A program made the position numbers and the translations under genes. Source: CAVTJL01 sp963735065 (lineage in GTDB: Bacteria > Pseudomonadota > Alphaproteobacteria > Geminicoccales > Geminicoccaceae). From it: a DNA stretch of 64,000 nucleotides. The stretch's first letter is position 1; each line of letters starts with the position of its first letter. The notes below the pieces were generated by a model. The model saw only the letters and a list, made by a program, of their open reading frames with translations. It did not search any database and had not been told where the DNA came from. Shown here one piece after another: positions 56,201-63,889 of this stretch. The stretch lies in NCBI GenBank assembly GCA_963735065.1, contig CAVTJL010000001.1, positions 186,001 through 250,000 on the forward strand, given 5' to 3'.

Positions 56201-56424
56201 TTGTCGACGCCGTTGACCTGCTGCTCGATCGGCTGGGCCACGGTCTGCTCGACAACGTCAGCACTCGCACCAGGATAGGAGCCCGAGACCTGCACCTGGG
56301 GCGGCACGATGTCGGGGAACTGGGCCACCGGGATCGTCAGGAGCGCTATCAGGCCGGCCAGCGTCAGGACGATCGAGACGACGAACGCAAGCCGCGGCCG
56401 CTCGATGAAGACGTTCGAGATCAT
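53242..56424 (-). CDS. RND efflux pump inner-membrane subunit (HAE1, AcrB/MexB-like)
   Basis: A 1,060-residue RND transporter of the usual length. Motifs: 'MISNVFIERPRLAFVVSIVLTLAG', the proton-relay pair in 'LALVLAIGIVVDDAIVVIENVERVM', 'FIPGISGQLFRQFAVAVSVSMVISAINALTLSPALCSILLK', and 'GYGFEWTGTAYQEQ' in the second porter domain. It exports hydrophobic and amphiphilic drugs with the adaptor encoded just upstream. No outer-membrane factor gene is in the window. Confidence 0.95.
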   Translation of the reverse strand: MISNVFIERPRLAFVVSIVLTLAGLIALLTIPVAQFPDIVPPQVQVSGSYPGASADVVEQTVAQPIEQQVNGVDNMLYMQSTSGSDGSYTLTVTFALGTDPDINTVNVQNRVSLAEPQLPQEVTRQGLTVKKVSSALLQVVQFYSPNGTYDPLFLSNYVTINVLDAIKRVNGVGDANLFGPLDYSMRIWIDPQKLTNFNLTPNDVINAISSQNVQAAVGRIGAAPIGKDQQFQLTINTQGRLTNADQFRKIIIRANPDGSFVRVGDVARVELGAKSSDRYSLFNGKPSAAIGIYQSPGANAVAVAERVKETLEQLKTRFPQDVDYQVMYDTTVFVTDTMHEVVKTLLEAFVLVGLVVFLFLGRLRTTIIPLIAVPVAIIGTFAVLLAIGYSANTVSLLALVLAIGIVVDDAIVVIENVERVMEEEPHLTPKEATKKAMGEIVAPIVAITLVLLSVFVPVAFIPGISGQLFRQFAVAVSVSMVISAINALTLSPALCSILLKPGHGRPRGPIGWVLTGIDKATAGYTAVVRRLVRMAILSLAIVAGALVVTGGLFEVTPKGFLPTEDQGAIFTVVQLPEGASQNRTGEVVQRVNDILQKDPAVQSVLGVVGYDFINSIASSNKGFFVAELKPFDERQASNLSAEAVIQRLRRELASIQGAIAVPLNLPPIIGLGSTGGFQYVLEALQGQAFGDIARVMRSVIVEANQKPQLAGMFSTFSADTPQIYLDIDRDKAQALGVNISDIFDALQATLGGYYVNDFNLFGRTWQVNIQAEAADRKSVNDIYRIYVKNKQGQMVPMRALASARLVLGPQAVSRYNNYRAVIINGSAAPGFSTGDALAAMESLSKTALPAGYGFEWTGTAYQEQLAAGKTSIVLALAVLFAYLFLVALYESWNVPIPVLLSVSVGVLGAVFGVYVTGLAFDVYAQIGLVVLIALAAKNAILINEFALEQRMHGKGIVDSAIEGARLRFRPVMMTSFAFILGLVPLVIAKGAGAASRRAVGTPVFAGMIAAAIVGVLVIPMLYVVFQWMREKTGWRPPSEQRAKPPAEAHTAGPAETPAE

Positions 56425-56427
56425 CGG

Positions 56428-57594
56428 TCAGGCTCCGGTCTTGCCGGCGTCGCTCGCTTCCACCACCATGCCCGGCCGGACCTTCTGGATCCCGTCGACG
56501 ATGACCCTGTCGCCTTTCTGCAGGCCTTTGGTGACGACGGTGTCGGCTCCTTCCGCCGGGCCCATCTCTATCCGCCGCTGCTCGACCTTGTTGTCCTTGT
56601 CGACCACGAGCACGTAGGGCCCGACCTGATCGACCAGCATCGCCGCCTGCGGGATGACGAGGCTGGGCGTTGCCTTCGCGGCCTGAACGACGACGCCTAC
56701 GAGCATACCGTCGACGAGCAGGCGCTTCGGATTCTGGAACGTCGCGCGGACGGTCACCGTGTCGGTCGACTGGTCCACCTGGACGTTGACGAAGTCGACC
56801 TTGCCGACCTCGGGATACATCGTCCCGTCGGGCAGCTTGAGCTTGATATCGAAGCGCTCGCCGTTGGCCTGGCTCGACTGCTCCTCCTTTTGCACATCGA
56901 GGAGCTGCCGCGCGCTCACCGGGAAGGTGACGTAGATCGGATCCTGGCTGACCAGCGTGGCGAGCGTGCCGCTTGCGGGCTGGACCAGATTGCCGACGCT
57001 GTAGTTCGAGCGGCCGATCTTGCCGCTGATCGGGGCGATGATCTCGGTGTAGCTCAGATTGAGCTTGGCCTCCTCGAGGGAGGCCTGCTGGTTCAACAGA
57101 TCGGCCTTGGCCTGGGCCAGCTGGTTGTTCACCTCGTCGAGGCGCTGCTGCGGCACCGCCTGGCGCTTCACCAGGTCGGCATAGCGCTTCTCCTGGATCT
57201 GGGCGAAGTCGAGGGCCGCCTGCGCCTTGGCGATGCTGGCCTCGACCTGATCGACCCGGGCCTTGTAGGGCGCCTGCTCGATGACGTACAGCAGCTGACC
57301 CTTCTTGACCTCGCTGCCTTCCTCGAAATTGCGCTGCTCGAGAAAGCCTTCCACACGGGCGCGGAGGTCAACCGTGTCGATGGCCTCGACGCGGCCGGTG
57401 AAGTCGAAGCTGGAGGCGACGTCCTTTTGTGCCACGGCCACGACGCCGACGGCCGGCGGAGGCGCCTGGGTGGCCGCCTGCTTCTCCTCGTCCTTGCCGC
57501 AGCCGGCCAGCAGGAAGGCCGCCAGAGCCAGGGTTAGCGGTATCCTGGCCAGCCGGCCGATCTCCAGCCCGGGCCGGGTCGGGGTGGCGATCAT
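56428..57594 (-). CDS. RND efflux periplasmic adaptor (AcrA/MexA-like lipoprotein)
   Basis: A 388-residue membrane-fusion protein. The lipobox is 'FLLAGC', followed by the lipoyl-like 'TGRVEAIDTVDLRARVEGFLEQRNFEEGSEVKKGQLLYVIE', a coiled-coil hairpin (KAQAALDFAQIQEKRYADLVKRQAVPQQRLDEVNNQLAQAKADL) and the barrel region 'PISGKIGRSNYSVGNLV'. It is cotranscribed with the pump, with a three-base gap. Confidence 0.93.
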   Translation of the reverse strand: MIATPTRPGLEIGRLARIPLTLALAAFLLAGCGKDEEKQAATQAPPPAVGVVAVAQKDVASSFDFTGRVEAIDTVDLRARVEGFLEQRNFEEGSEVKKGQLLYVIEQAPYKARVDQVEASIAKAQAALDFAQIQEKRYADLVKRQAVPQQRLDEVNNQLAQAKADLLNQQASLEEAKLNLSYTEIIAPISGKIGRSNYSVGNLVQPASGTLATLVSQDPIYVTFPVSARQLLDVQKEEQSSQANGERFDIKLKLPDGTMYPEVGKVDFVNVQVDQSTDTVTVRATFQNPKRLLVDGMLVGVVVQAAKATPSLVIPQAAMLVDQVGPYVLVVDKDNKVEQRRIEMGPAEGADTVVTKGLQKGDRVIVDGIQKVRPGMVVEASDAGKTGA

Positions 57595-57606
57595 GCTCGA
57601 CTCCTT

Positions 57607-57658
57607 GCTGGTCTCTGGCTGCCCCAGACGGGGCTGGTCTTTGGCTGCCCCAGACGGG
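57607..57658. repeat. 26-bp tandem direct repeat upstream of the RND operon
   Basis: GCTGGTCTCTGGCTGCCCCA-GACGGG at 57607-57632 is repeated at 57633-57658 with one change (C to T at position 9). It lies 13-64 bases upstream of the adaptor start, where a leader or operator would be expected. Confidence 0.85.
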
Positions 57659-57891
57659 AGGGCCCACGGTCGCTCGGGCCGAACGATAGCCAGAGCCCGG
57701 AACCCTGTCGAGGGACGCGAGGTTTACAATTTCTTGTCTCAGTCGCCCGTCATTCGAGCGCCCCCCGACCTCGGTCCTCCATCAGCGCCGGCCAGGCGCC
57801 GCGTTCCTGCCAGGAGCCGGCGCCCTCGCAACCATCTGGGGAGCTCGATGTTGAGCCAGTATCGAACATCGCATGGACATCGAGACTGGCC

Positions 57892-58404
57892 ATGACTCAG
57901 CGGGCGAACGTCGATGTGGAGCAGCGCGCCGTCGTGGGCGTGTTTGCCGACCCAGCGCGGCTCAAAGCCGCAGCCGACGAGTTGCAGCACAAAGGATTTG
58001 TCGCCGGGGCCCTCGGGCTCGTGGCTCCCTTGGGAACGGCACCCGCCGGCATCGGCACCGGCAGCGTCGAGCAGGTGGGACAAGGCCCCGGCGGTAAGCC
58101 GCTGGCCGTTTCCGGCACGGCTCTGCGAGCGGTCGTCGACGCCGCCGCTGCTGTATCCGACCCCAGCCAGGTACTGCATCTCCTGGGGTGCCGCCTTGAG
58201 CCCGCCGCCGAGGCACTTCCGTCAGGCACCATGCTGCTTTGGGTTCGCGTGGCAGGAGGCGACGAGGAGCAGAAGGCAGAGCAGGTCCTGGACAGCGAGG
58301 GCGTACGCAGCACCCACCGCTACCGGCCGGCGGCACGCAATGGCGATCGGGATCCGCTTTCGGGCTTCGAGCCCGATCCGTTCCTTCCGGGAGCCGCCGT
58401 TTGA
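57892..58404 (+). CDS. Stress-type (17M-like) protein
   Basis: A 170-residue protein. Its opening 'RAVVGVFADPARLKAAADELQHKGF' and later 'MLLWVRVAGGDEEQKAEQVLDSEGVRSTHRY' match the two conserved blocks of the 13681-14490 protein. It lacks the glycine-zipper segment and ends in an acidic/basic tail. Divergent from the RND operon. The function is unknown. Confidence 0.6.
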   Translation: MTQRANVDVEQRAVVGVFADPARLKAAADELQHKGFVAGALGLVAPLGTAPAGIGTGSVEQVGQGPGGKPLAVSGTALRAVVDAAAAVSDPSQVLHLLGCRLEPAAEALPSGTMLLWVRVAGGDEEQKAEQVLDSEGVRSTHRYRPAARNGDRDPLSGFEPDPFLPGAAV

Positions 58405-58556
58405 AGCAGAGAGGTCCAGTTCCTGCCCTCTGCGGACCGCGAGCCCTAAGCCGGCGGCGCATCGCAGCCTTCTCCTGACGGGCTGCAGCCACGGTTGACA
58501 GCTATCGGCAGCTGCCGGCTATTCGGCGCGAGCGCTGAAGCTGGAGGGCCGGGTCC

Positions 58557-59303
58557 GTGAGCAAGAGAGGCACTTTCGTCATCACCGGCGGCGCTTCCGA
58601 CATCGGCGCGGCCGTCGCGCGGCTGGCAGCCGAGCGGGGCTGGGTGCCGGCGCTGCTCGATCTCGATCCTCGGGTCGAGCAGGTCGCGGGCGTCCTGGCC
58701 GATGGCGGCACGCCTGCGCGCGCCTGGGTGATCGACGTGACCGATGCCGATCGCGTGGCCGCCGTCGTGGCCGAGATTGAGGCCGCCATGCCGCCGGTCT
58801 CGGCAGCCTGCAGTGCCGTTGCCACCCGCGATCCCGACACGCCCTTGACGCTGGAGGCTATCCCGGCGTGGCGCAGGACGATCGAGGTGAGCCTCGTGAG
58901 CGCTGCGATCCTTGCAGCCGCCCTGGCGCCTCGTTTGGCGCGCACGAAGGGTGCTATGGTCTTCGTCGCCTCGCAGCTCGCTCATGTGGGCCAGCCGGGG
59001 CGTACCTCCTATTGCGCGGCCAAGGCGGGCCTCCTGAACCTCGCCAAGGCGCTGGCGCTCGAGCACATCGCCGACGGCGTCCGCTTCAACACGGTGTCCC
59101 CGGCCGGCGTGGAGACCGAGCGTCTCACCTGGCGCTTCGGGACGATGGAGGCGGCGCGCGAGGCCATGATCCCGGTTCATCCGATGGGGCGACTGGCCTT
59201 GCCGGAGGAAGTGGCACGCGCCGTGCTTTTCCTCGCCAGTGAGGAAGCCTCCTATGTCACCGGGACCGACCTCCTCGTCGACGGCGCCTTCACGGCGCGC
59301 TGA
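58557..59303 (+). CDS. SDR family oxidoreductase
   Basis: A 248-residue short-chain dehydrogenase. The NAD(P) motif is 'VITGGASDIGAAV', the catalytic Ser lies in 'FVASQLAHVGQP' and the Tyr/Lys pair in 'YCAAK'. The C-terminal 'FLASEEASYVTGTDLLVDGAF' is typical. It starts at GTG 58557 and is first gene of a run with gaps of -4 to 69 bases leading to 63856 and beyond. Confidence 0.9.
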   Translation: MSKRGTFVITGGASDIGAAVARLAAERGWVPALLDLDPRVEQVAGVLADGGTPARAWVIDVTDADRVAAVVAEIEAAMPPVSAACSAVATRDPDTPLTLEAIPAWRRTIEVSLVSAAILAAALAPRLARTKGAMVFVASQLAHVGQPGRTSYCAAKAGLLNLAKALALEHIADGVRFNTVSPAGVETERLTWRFGTMEAAREAMIPVHPMGRLALPEEVARAVLFLASEEASYVTGTDLLVDGAFTAR

Positions 59304-59332
59304 GCCGCGCCTTTCATCAGGGGAAGAAAGCC

Positions 59333-60259
59333 ATGCGCAACCTGCGCGTCGCAGGGGCTCAGCTCGGCCCCATCCAGAAAGCCGAGAGCCGCCAGCAGGT
59401 GGTGAGGAGACTGTTGGCGCTGCTTGATCAGGCGGCAGCCGAGCGCTGCGATCTCATCGTCTTCCCCGAGCTGGCGCTCACCACCTTCTTTCCTCGGTGG
59501 TACATGGAAGATCAGGCCGAGGTCGACGGCTGGTTCGAGCACGAGATGCCGGGCCCCGAGACGCAGCCACTCTTCGAGCGCGCCAAAGCGGCCGGGATGG
59601 GCTTCTCGATCGGCTATGCCGAGCTGACGCCCGAGGGTCGGCACTTCAACACGCAGATCCTGGTCGACAAGGGCGGCACGATCGTCGGCAAGTACCGCAA
59701 GGTCCACCTGCCGGGGCATACGGATCTCGACCCGGAGCGCGCCTTCCAGCATCTCGAGAAGCGCTATTTCGAGCCGGGTGACCTGGGCTTTCCGGCCTGG
59801 CGCACGATGGGCGGCGTCATGGGCATGATGATCTGCAACGACCGCCGCTGGCCCGAGAGCTGGCGCCTGCTCGGGCTGCAGGGCGTCGAGCTCGTCATGC
59901 TGGGCTACAACACGCCCTCGGTGAACTCGCAGAAGGCCGAGGAAGGGCCGGAGAGACGGCTCTTCCACAATCGGCTCGTCGTGCAGGCGGGTGCCTATCA
60001 AAACAGCACCTGGGCCGTCGCCGTGGCCAAGGCCGGCGTCGAGGACGGCAACCCGCTGATCGCGGGCTCGCTCATCGTCGATCCGGACGGGATGATCGTC
60101 GCCGAGGCCAAGACCGAAGGCGACGAGCTGCTCGTCGCCGACTGCGACCTCGACAAGACCCGCTTCGGCAAGGCCACCATCTTCGACTTCGCCCGCCATC
60201 GGCGCATCGAGCACTATGGACCCATCTGCGCCCAGACGGGCGCCAAGCCGCCGGCATGA
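59333..60259 (+). CDS. N-carbamoyl-D-amino-acid amidohydrolase (D-carbamoylase)
   Basis: A 308-residue nitrilase-superfamily enzyme. The triad is E46 (FPELALTTFFPRW), K123 (KYRKVHLPGH) and C168 (MMICNDRRWPE). These blocks and 'FQHLEKRYFEPGDLGFP' closely match Agrobacterium D-carbamoylase as I remember it. The enzyme turns N-carbamoyl-D-amino acids into free D-amino acids, CO2 and ammonia. No hydantoinase gene is seen nearby, so the physiological substrate may differ. Confidence 0.88.
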   Translation: MRNLRVAGAQLGPIQKAESRQQVVRRLLALLDQAAAERCDLIVFPELALTTFFPRWYMEDQAEVDGWFEHEMPGPETQPLFERAKAAGMGFSIGYAELTPEGRHFNTQILVDKGGTIVGKYRKVHLPGHTDLDPERAFQHLEKRYFEPGDLGFPAWRTMGGVMGMMICNDRRWPESWRLLGLQGVELVMLGYNTPSVNSQKAEEGPERRLFHNRLVVQAGAYQNSTWAVAVAKAGVEDGNPLIAGSLIVDPDGMIVAEAKTEGDELLVADCDLDKTRFGKATIFDFARHRRIEHYGPICAQTGAKPPA

Positions 60260-60293
60260 GCCGCCATCCACTGCGTCGCGCAATGGACGGCCG

Positions 60294-61046
60294 ATGAGCG
60301 AGGATGACGAGCCGCTGGGGCGGCGGATGTATCAGGATTTCGCCGAGCGCTACGCCCGCTACGCGCCGGCCAAGCCCTACAATGCCCTCTATGAGCGCCC
60401 CGCCTCCTTCTCGCTTCTCCCTGAGCTCGCCGGGACGAGGGTGCTCGATGCGGGCTGCGGGCCGGGCATCACGACCGAGCATCTGGCGCGCGCCGGCGCC
60501 ACGGTCGTCGCCTGCGACGTGACGCCCGCGATGCTGGACCTCGCCGGCGCCCGCTGTGCGGGCCTCGGTGTCGACTTCCGGCTCGCAGACCTGGCCAAGC
60601 CCCTCGACTGGCTGGACGATGCCTCCTGCGATGGCGTGCTGTGCACGCTCGTCCTCGACTATCTCGAGGACCTCGGCGCCGTCTTCGGCGAGCTCGCCAG
60701 AATCACGCGCCCCGAAGGCTGGCTCGTGGTCTCGCTCGACCACCCCTTCCACGCCTGGAATGTCCAGCCCGAAGGAAGCTATTTCGACATCGAGCTGGTG
60801 GGCTTCCACTGGAGCGGGTTCGGCGAGCCCAAGCCCTGGGTCGAAGGCTGGCGCCGGCCGCTCCAGGCGATCTTGAACCCGCTCCTCGACGCCGGCTGGC
60901 ATCTCGAGCGCGTCCTCGAGCCGAGGCCGGTCGATCGGCTCCGCGAGGTCAACGCGGAGCTCCATGCCAAGCTCGACCGGAATCCCGGCTTCATCTGTCT
61001 GCGCGCCCGACGCGCGTCCGCCCCTCCGCCGAAGGCCATGCCATGA
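60294..61046 (+). CDS. Class I SAM-dependent methyltransferase
   Basis: A 250-residue methyltransferase with motif I 'VLDAGCGPGITTEHLARAGATVVACDVTPAMLDLA' and the later 'DGVLCTLVLDYLEDLGAVFGELARITRPEGWLVVSLDHPF'. It sits inside the carbamoylase operon, and its stop overlaps the next gene's start by 4 bases. The substrate is unknown. Confidence 0.85.
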   Translation: MSEDDEPLGRRMYQDFAERYARYAPAKPYNALYERPASFSLLPELAGTRVLDAGCGPGITTEHLARAGATVVACDVTPAMLDLAGARCAGLGVDFRLADLAKPLDWLDDASCDGVLCTLVLDYLEDLGAVFGELARITRPEGWLVVSLDHPFHAWNVQPEGSYFDIELVGFHWSGFGEPKPWVEGWRRPLQAILNPLLDAGWHLERVLEPRPVDRLREVNAELHAKLDRNPGFICLRARRASAPPPKAMP

Positions 61047-61681
61047 ACCACGTCCTCGCCGACCTGGCGCCCAGGGACCGTTACAAGCTCCTGAGCTCGC
61101 TCGTGATCCCGCGGCCGATCGCGCTTGTCACGAGCCTCTCGGCCGAGGGCGTGGTGAACGCGGCCCCTTACAGCTTCTTCAACGTCTTCAGCCACGAGCC
61201 GGCGATCGTCGTGCTCGGCGTCGAGCGCAGGGCCCCGGGCGTGCCGAAGGACACCGGCCTCAATCTCGTGGAGCGGCACGAGTTCGTCGTGAACCTCGTC
61301 GACGAGGCGCTGGCCGAGGCCATGAACGTCTGCGCCGTCGACTTCCCGCCCGAGGAGAGCGAGATCGACGCGGCCGGCCTGTCGCTGGCGCCGAGCGCCA
61401 GGGTCAAGGCGCCCCGCATCGCCGAGGCGCCGGCGGCGCTCGAGTGCCGTCTCTTCCTGAACCTCGACCCAGGCCACGGCCGCCAGCTCATCCTGGGCGA
61501 GGTCCTGGCGATCCACACCCGCGAGGGGCTGATCGATCCGGCGACGCTGCGCATCAATCTCGGCGCCTACCGGCCGGTCGGGCGCCTCTTCGCCAACCTC
61601 TATTGCCGCACGCGCGACCAGTTCGAGCTTGTCCGCCAGAGCTATGCCGAATGGCGGGCGGAGCGCGAGGAGCGGAGGTAG
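61043..61681 (+). CDS. Flavin reductase-like (FMN-binding) protein
   Basis: A 212-residue split-barrel flavoprotein. The FMN-binding signature is 'RPIALVTSLSAEGVVNAAPYSFFNVFS', with 'KDTGLNLVERHEFVVNLVDEALAEAMN' behind it. Such proteins supply reduced flavin to monooxygenases or act as flavin-dependent oxidoreductases. None of the neighbours is an obvious partner monooxygenase. Confidence 0.87.
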   Translation: MNHVLADLAPRDRYKLLSSLVIPRPIALVTSLSAEGVVNAAPYSFFNVFSHEPAIVVLGVERRAPGVPKDTGLNLVERHEFVVNLVDEALAEAMNVCAVDFPPEESEIDAAGLSLAPSARVKAPRIAEAPAALECRLFLNLDPGHGRQLILGEVLAIHTREGLIDPATLRINLGAYRPVGRLFANLYCRTRDQFELVRQSYAEWRAEREERR

Positions 61682-61687
61682 CCGCAG

Positions 61688-62455
61688 TTGGGGCTCGATC
61701 TCTTCTCCCTCGAGGGCCGACGGGCGCTGGTCACGGGCGCCAGCCGCGGCATCGGCCGGGCCCTGGCCGTGGGCCTCGCCGAGGCGGGCGCCTCTGTGGC
61801 GCTTGCCGCCCGGGACAGGGACGAGGTCGAGACGGCGGCCGCGGAAATCAGGGGCCGCGGCGGCACGGCTGTCGCCCTGACCCTTGACGTCCTCGACGTC
61901 GCAGCCGCCGCCCATGCGGTGGAGGAGGCCAAGGAGGCGCTGGGCGGGCTCGACATCCTGGTCAACAACGCCGGCATCGAGCAGGTCTCCCCCTCGCTCG
62001 ACGTCGACGAGGCGCTCTGGGACAGGATCGTCGACACCAACCTCAAGGGCGCCTTTTTCTGTGCCCAGGCGGCAGGGCGCGTGATGACGGGTGCAGGGGG
62101 TGGCGTCATCCTCAACCTCTGCTCGCTGACCTCGGCGATCGGCATTCCAACGGCGGTGCCCTACGGCAGCTCGAAGACGGGGCTGCTCGGCATGACGCGG
62201 GCGCTGGCCGTGGAGTGGGCACCCCGGGGCGTGCGCGTCAACGCGATCGGCCCCGGCTACTTTCGCACCGCCATGACCGAGCCCTTCTTCGCGGCCGAGG
62301 GCTGGGAGGAGCGGATGACGGCGCGGGTGCCGCTGGGCAGGCTGGGCCGGCTCGAGGACCTCCTGGGTGCTGCCGTGTTCCTGTGCTCGGATGCCGCAGC
62401 CTATGTGACGGGCCAGATCCTCTACGTCGACGGAGGAGTCCTCGCCTCCCTTTGA
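61688..62455 (+). CDS. SDR family oxidoreductase
   Basis: A 255-residue short-chain dehydrogenase with 'LVTGASRGIGRALAVG', 'NNAGIE', the Ser in 'NLCSLTSAIG', 'YGSSK' (catalytic Tyr/Lys) and 'YVTGQILYVDGGVLA'. TTG 61688 is six bases beyond the preceding stop and follows CGGAGGTAG. It resembles gluconate-5-dehydrogenase-like enzymes. Confidence 0.9.
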   Translation: MGLDLFSLEGRRALVTGASRGIGRALAVGLAEAGASVALAARDRDEVETAAAEIRGRGGTAVALTLDVLDVAAAAHAVEEAKEALGGLDILVNNAGIEQVSPSLDVDEALWDRIVDTNLKGAFFCAQAAGRVMTGAGGGVILNLCSLTSAIGIPTAVPYGSSKTGLLGMTRALAVEWAPRGVRVNAIGPGYFRTAMTEPFFAAEGWEERMTARVPLGRLGRLEDLLGAAVFLCSDAAAYVTGQILYVDGGVLASL

Positions 62456-62524
62456 GCCCTGCGGCTTGCCAGCCGCCCGCTGCATCGCGAAAAGGGGCGC
62501 CGACGAGAGCTGAGGGAGACGCCG

Positions 62525-63856
62525 ATGGGCGGGACGGGGCCGATGCGGGTCAGCCGCTGGGCCGGGCTCGATGCGACCGCGCGCGAGCGGCTGCTGCGGC
62601 CGGCGAGCCGGCGCATGTTCGATGCCGATCTGCGCCAGGGCGTGCGCGCGATCATCGAGGACGTGCGCGCCCATGGCGACGTCGCGGTGGCCCGTGCGCT
62701 CGAGAAGTTCGACGGCTGCAAGGTGGCGCCCGACCGACTCCGCGTGAGCAGGGAGGAGATCGAAGCGGCGCGTGACAAGATCCCGGCCGAGCTGGTGGAG
62801 GCGATCCGCCGCTCGATCGAGGGCGTGCGCCGCTTCAACGAGCAGCTGATGCAGCATCGCGACTGGCGGATCGAGATCTCGCCCGGCCTCGAGGTCGGCG
62901 AGAAGGCGACGCCGATCGAGTCGGTTGGTCTCTTCGTGCCGAGTGGCAAAGGCTCGTTTCCCTCGGTGCTGGTGCAGATCGGCACGCCGGCCGTGGTGGC
63001 GGGCGTGCCGGAGATCGTCGTCGTGGTGCCGCCGGTGCCCGGCTCTGCGGGTGAGGTCGATCCTGCCGTGCTGGTGGCGGCCGACCTGCTCGGCATCGAG
63101 CATGTGGTGCGGGCCAATGGCCCCGCCGGCATCGCGGCGTTGGCGCTGGGCACAGCCTCGATCCCCAAGGTCGTGAAGCTCCTGGGGCCCGGCAGCCCGC
63201 CGGTGGCGGCGGCCCAGATCGAGGTGCAGCAGGAGGGCTGCGTGGCGCACCTGCTGCTCGGCCCCTCGGAGAGCCTGATCCTCGCCGACGACAGCGCCGA
63301 TCCCCGGCTCCTTGCGGCCGACCTCCTGAACGAGGCCGAGCACGGTCCGGATTCCTTTTCGATTCTGGTGACGGACAGCGAGGCGCTGGTCGCGAGCGCG
63401 CAGGCGGAGCTCGTGGGTCAGCTCGAGGCGCTGCCGGAGCCGCGCCGCGGCTATGCCAGGAAGGCGCTGGGCGAGAACGGCGGGGCCATCATCGTGGCCG
63501 ACCTCGACGAGGGTGCTGCTGTCACCAACGAGATAGCGCCCGAGCACATGCAGCTCGTGGCACGCGAGGAAGAGCGCATCCTGGGCCTCCTCAAGAATGC
63601 CGGCGAGATTCTGATCGGGCAGTGGACACCCGTCTCGGCCGCCAACTATGTGATCGGCGTGCCGGCAGCACTGCCGACCGGCCGGTTCGCGCGGGTGGCC
63701 TCCGGCGTCACGGTCGAGGCGTTCACCAAGCGCAGCTCGATCGCCAAGGCCAGCCGCGAGGCCTTCGAGGCGCTGGCGCCCACCGTGCTCACCTATGCCG
63801 AGCACGAGGGCTTTCCGGCGCATGCCGCAGCCATCCGCATCCGGCAGGGCGGCTGA
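62525..63856 (+). CDS. Histidinol-dehydrogenase-like enzyme with altered metal site
   Basis: A 443-residue HisD-superfamily protein. NAD-binding and catalytic blocks remain: 'FVPSGKGSFPSVLVQIG', 'GPSESLILADDSADPRLLAADLL' and 'NEIAPEHMQLV' (catalytic Glu-His). Of the four zinc ligands in E. coli HisD, His262 and His419 have counterparts (H273 and the His of FPAHAA), but Gln259 is Glu (E270) and Asp360 is Asn (SAANY). It sits in the carbamoylase operon and not with his genes, so a different alcohol substrate is likely. Confidence 0.82.
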   Translation: MGGTGPMRVSRWAGLDATARERLLRPASRRMFDADLRQGVRAIIEDVRAHGDVAVARALEKFDGCKVAPDRLRVSREEIEAARDKIPAELVEAIRRSIEGVRRFNEQLMQHRDWRIEISPGLEVGEKATPIESVGLFVPSGKGSFPSVLVQIGTPAVVAGVPEIVVVVPPVPGSAGEVDPAVLVAADLLGIEHVVRANGPAGIAALALGTASIPKVVKLLGPGSPPVAAAQIEVQQEGCVAHLLLGPSESLILADDSADPRLLAADLLNEAEHGPDSFSILVTDSEALVASAQAELVGQLEALPEPRRGYARKALGENGGAIIVADLDEGAAVTNEIAPEHMQLVAREEERILGLLKNAGEILIGQWTPVSAANYVIGVPAALPTGRFARVASGVTVEAFTKRSSIAKASREAFEALAPTVLTYAEHEGFPAHAAAIRIRQGG

Positions 63857-63889
63857 GATCACCTGCCGGCAACGATAGGAGAGACGCTC

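Noticed and set aside
53275..57537. Two long plus-strand open frames opposite the RND operon
   Set aside because: These are antisense shadows of the RND pump and adaptor genes, rich in His/Asp/Arg, with no recognisable domain.
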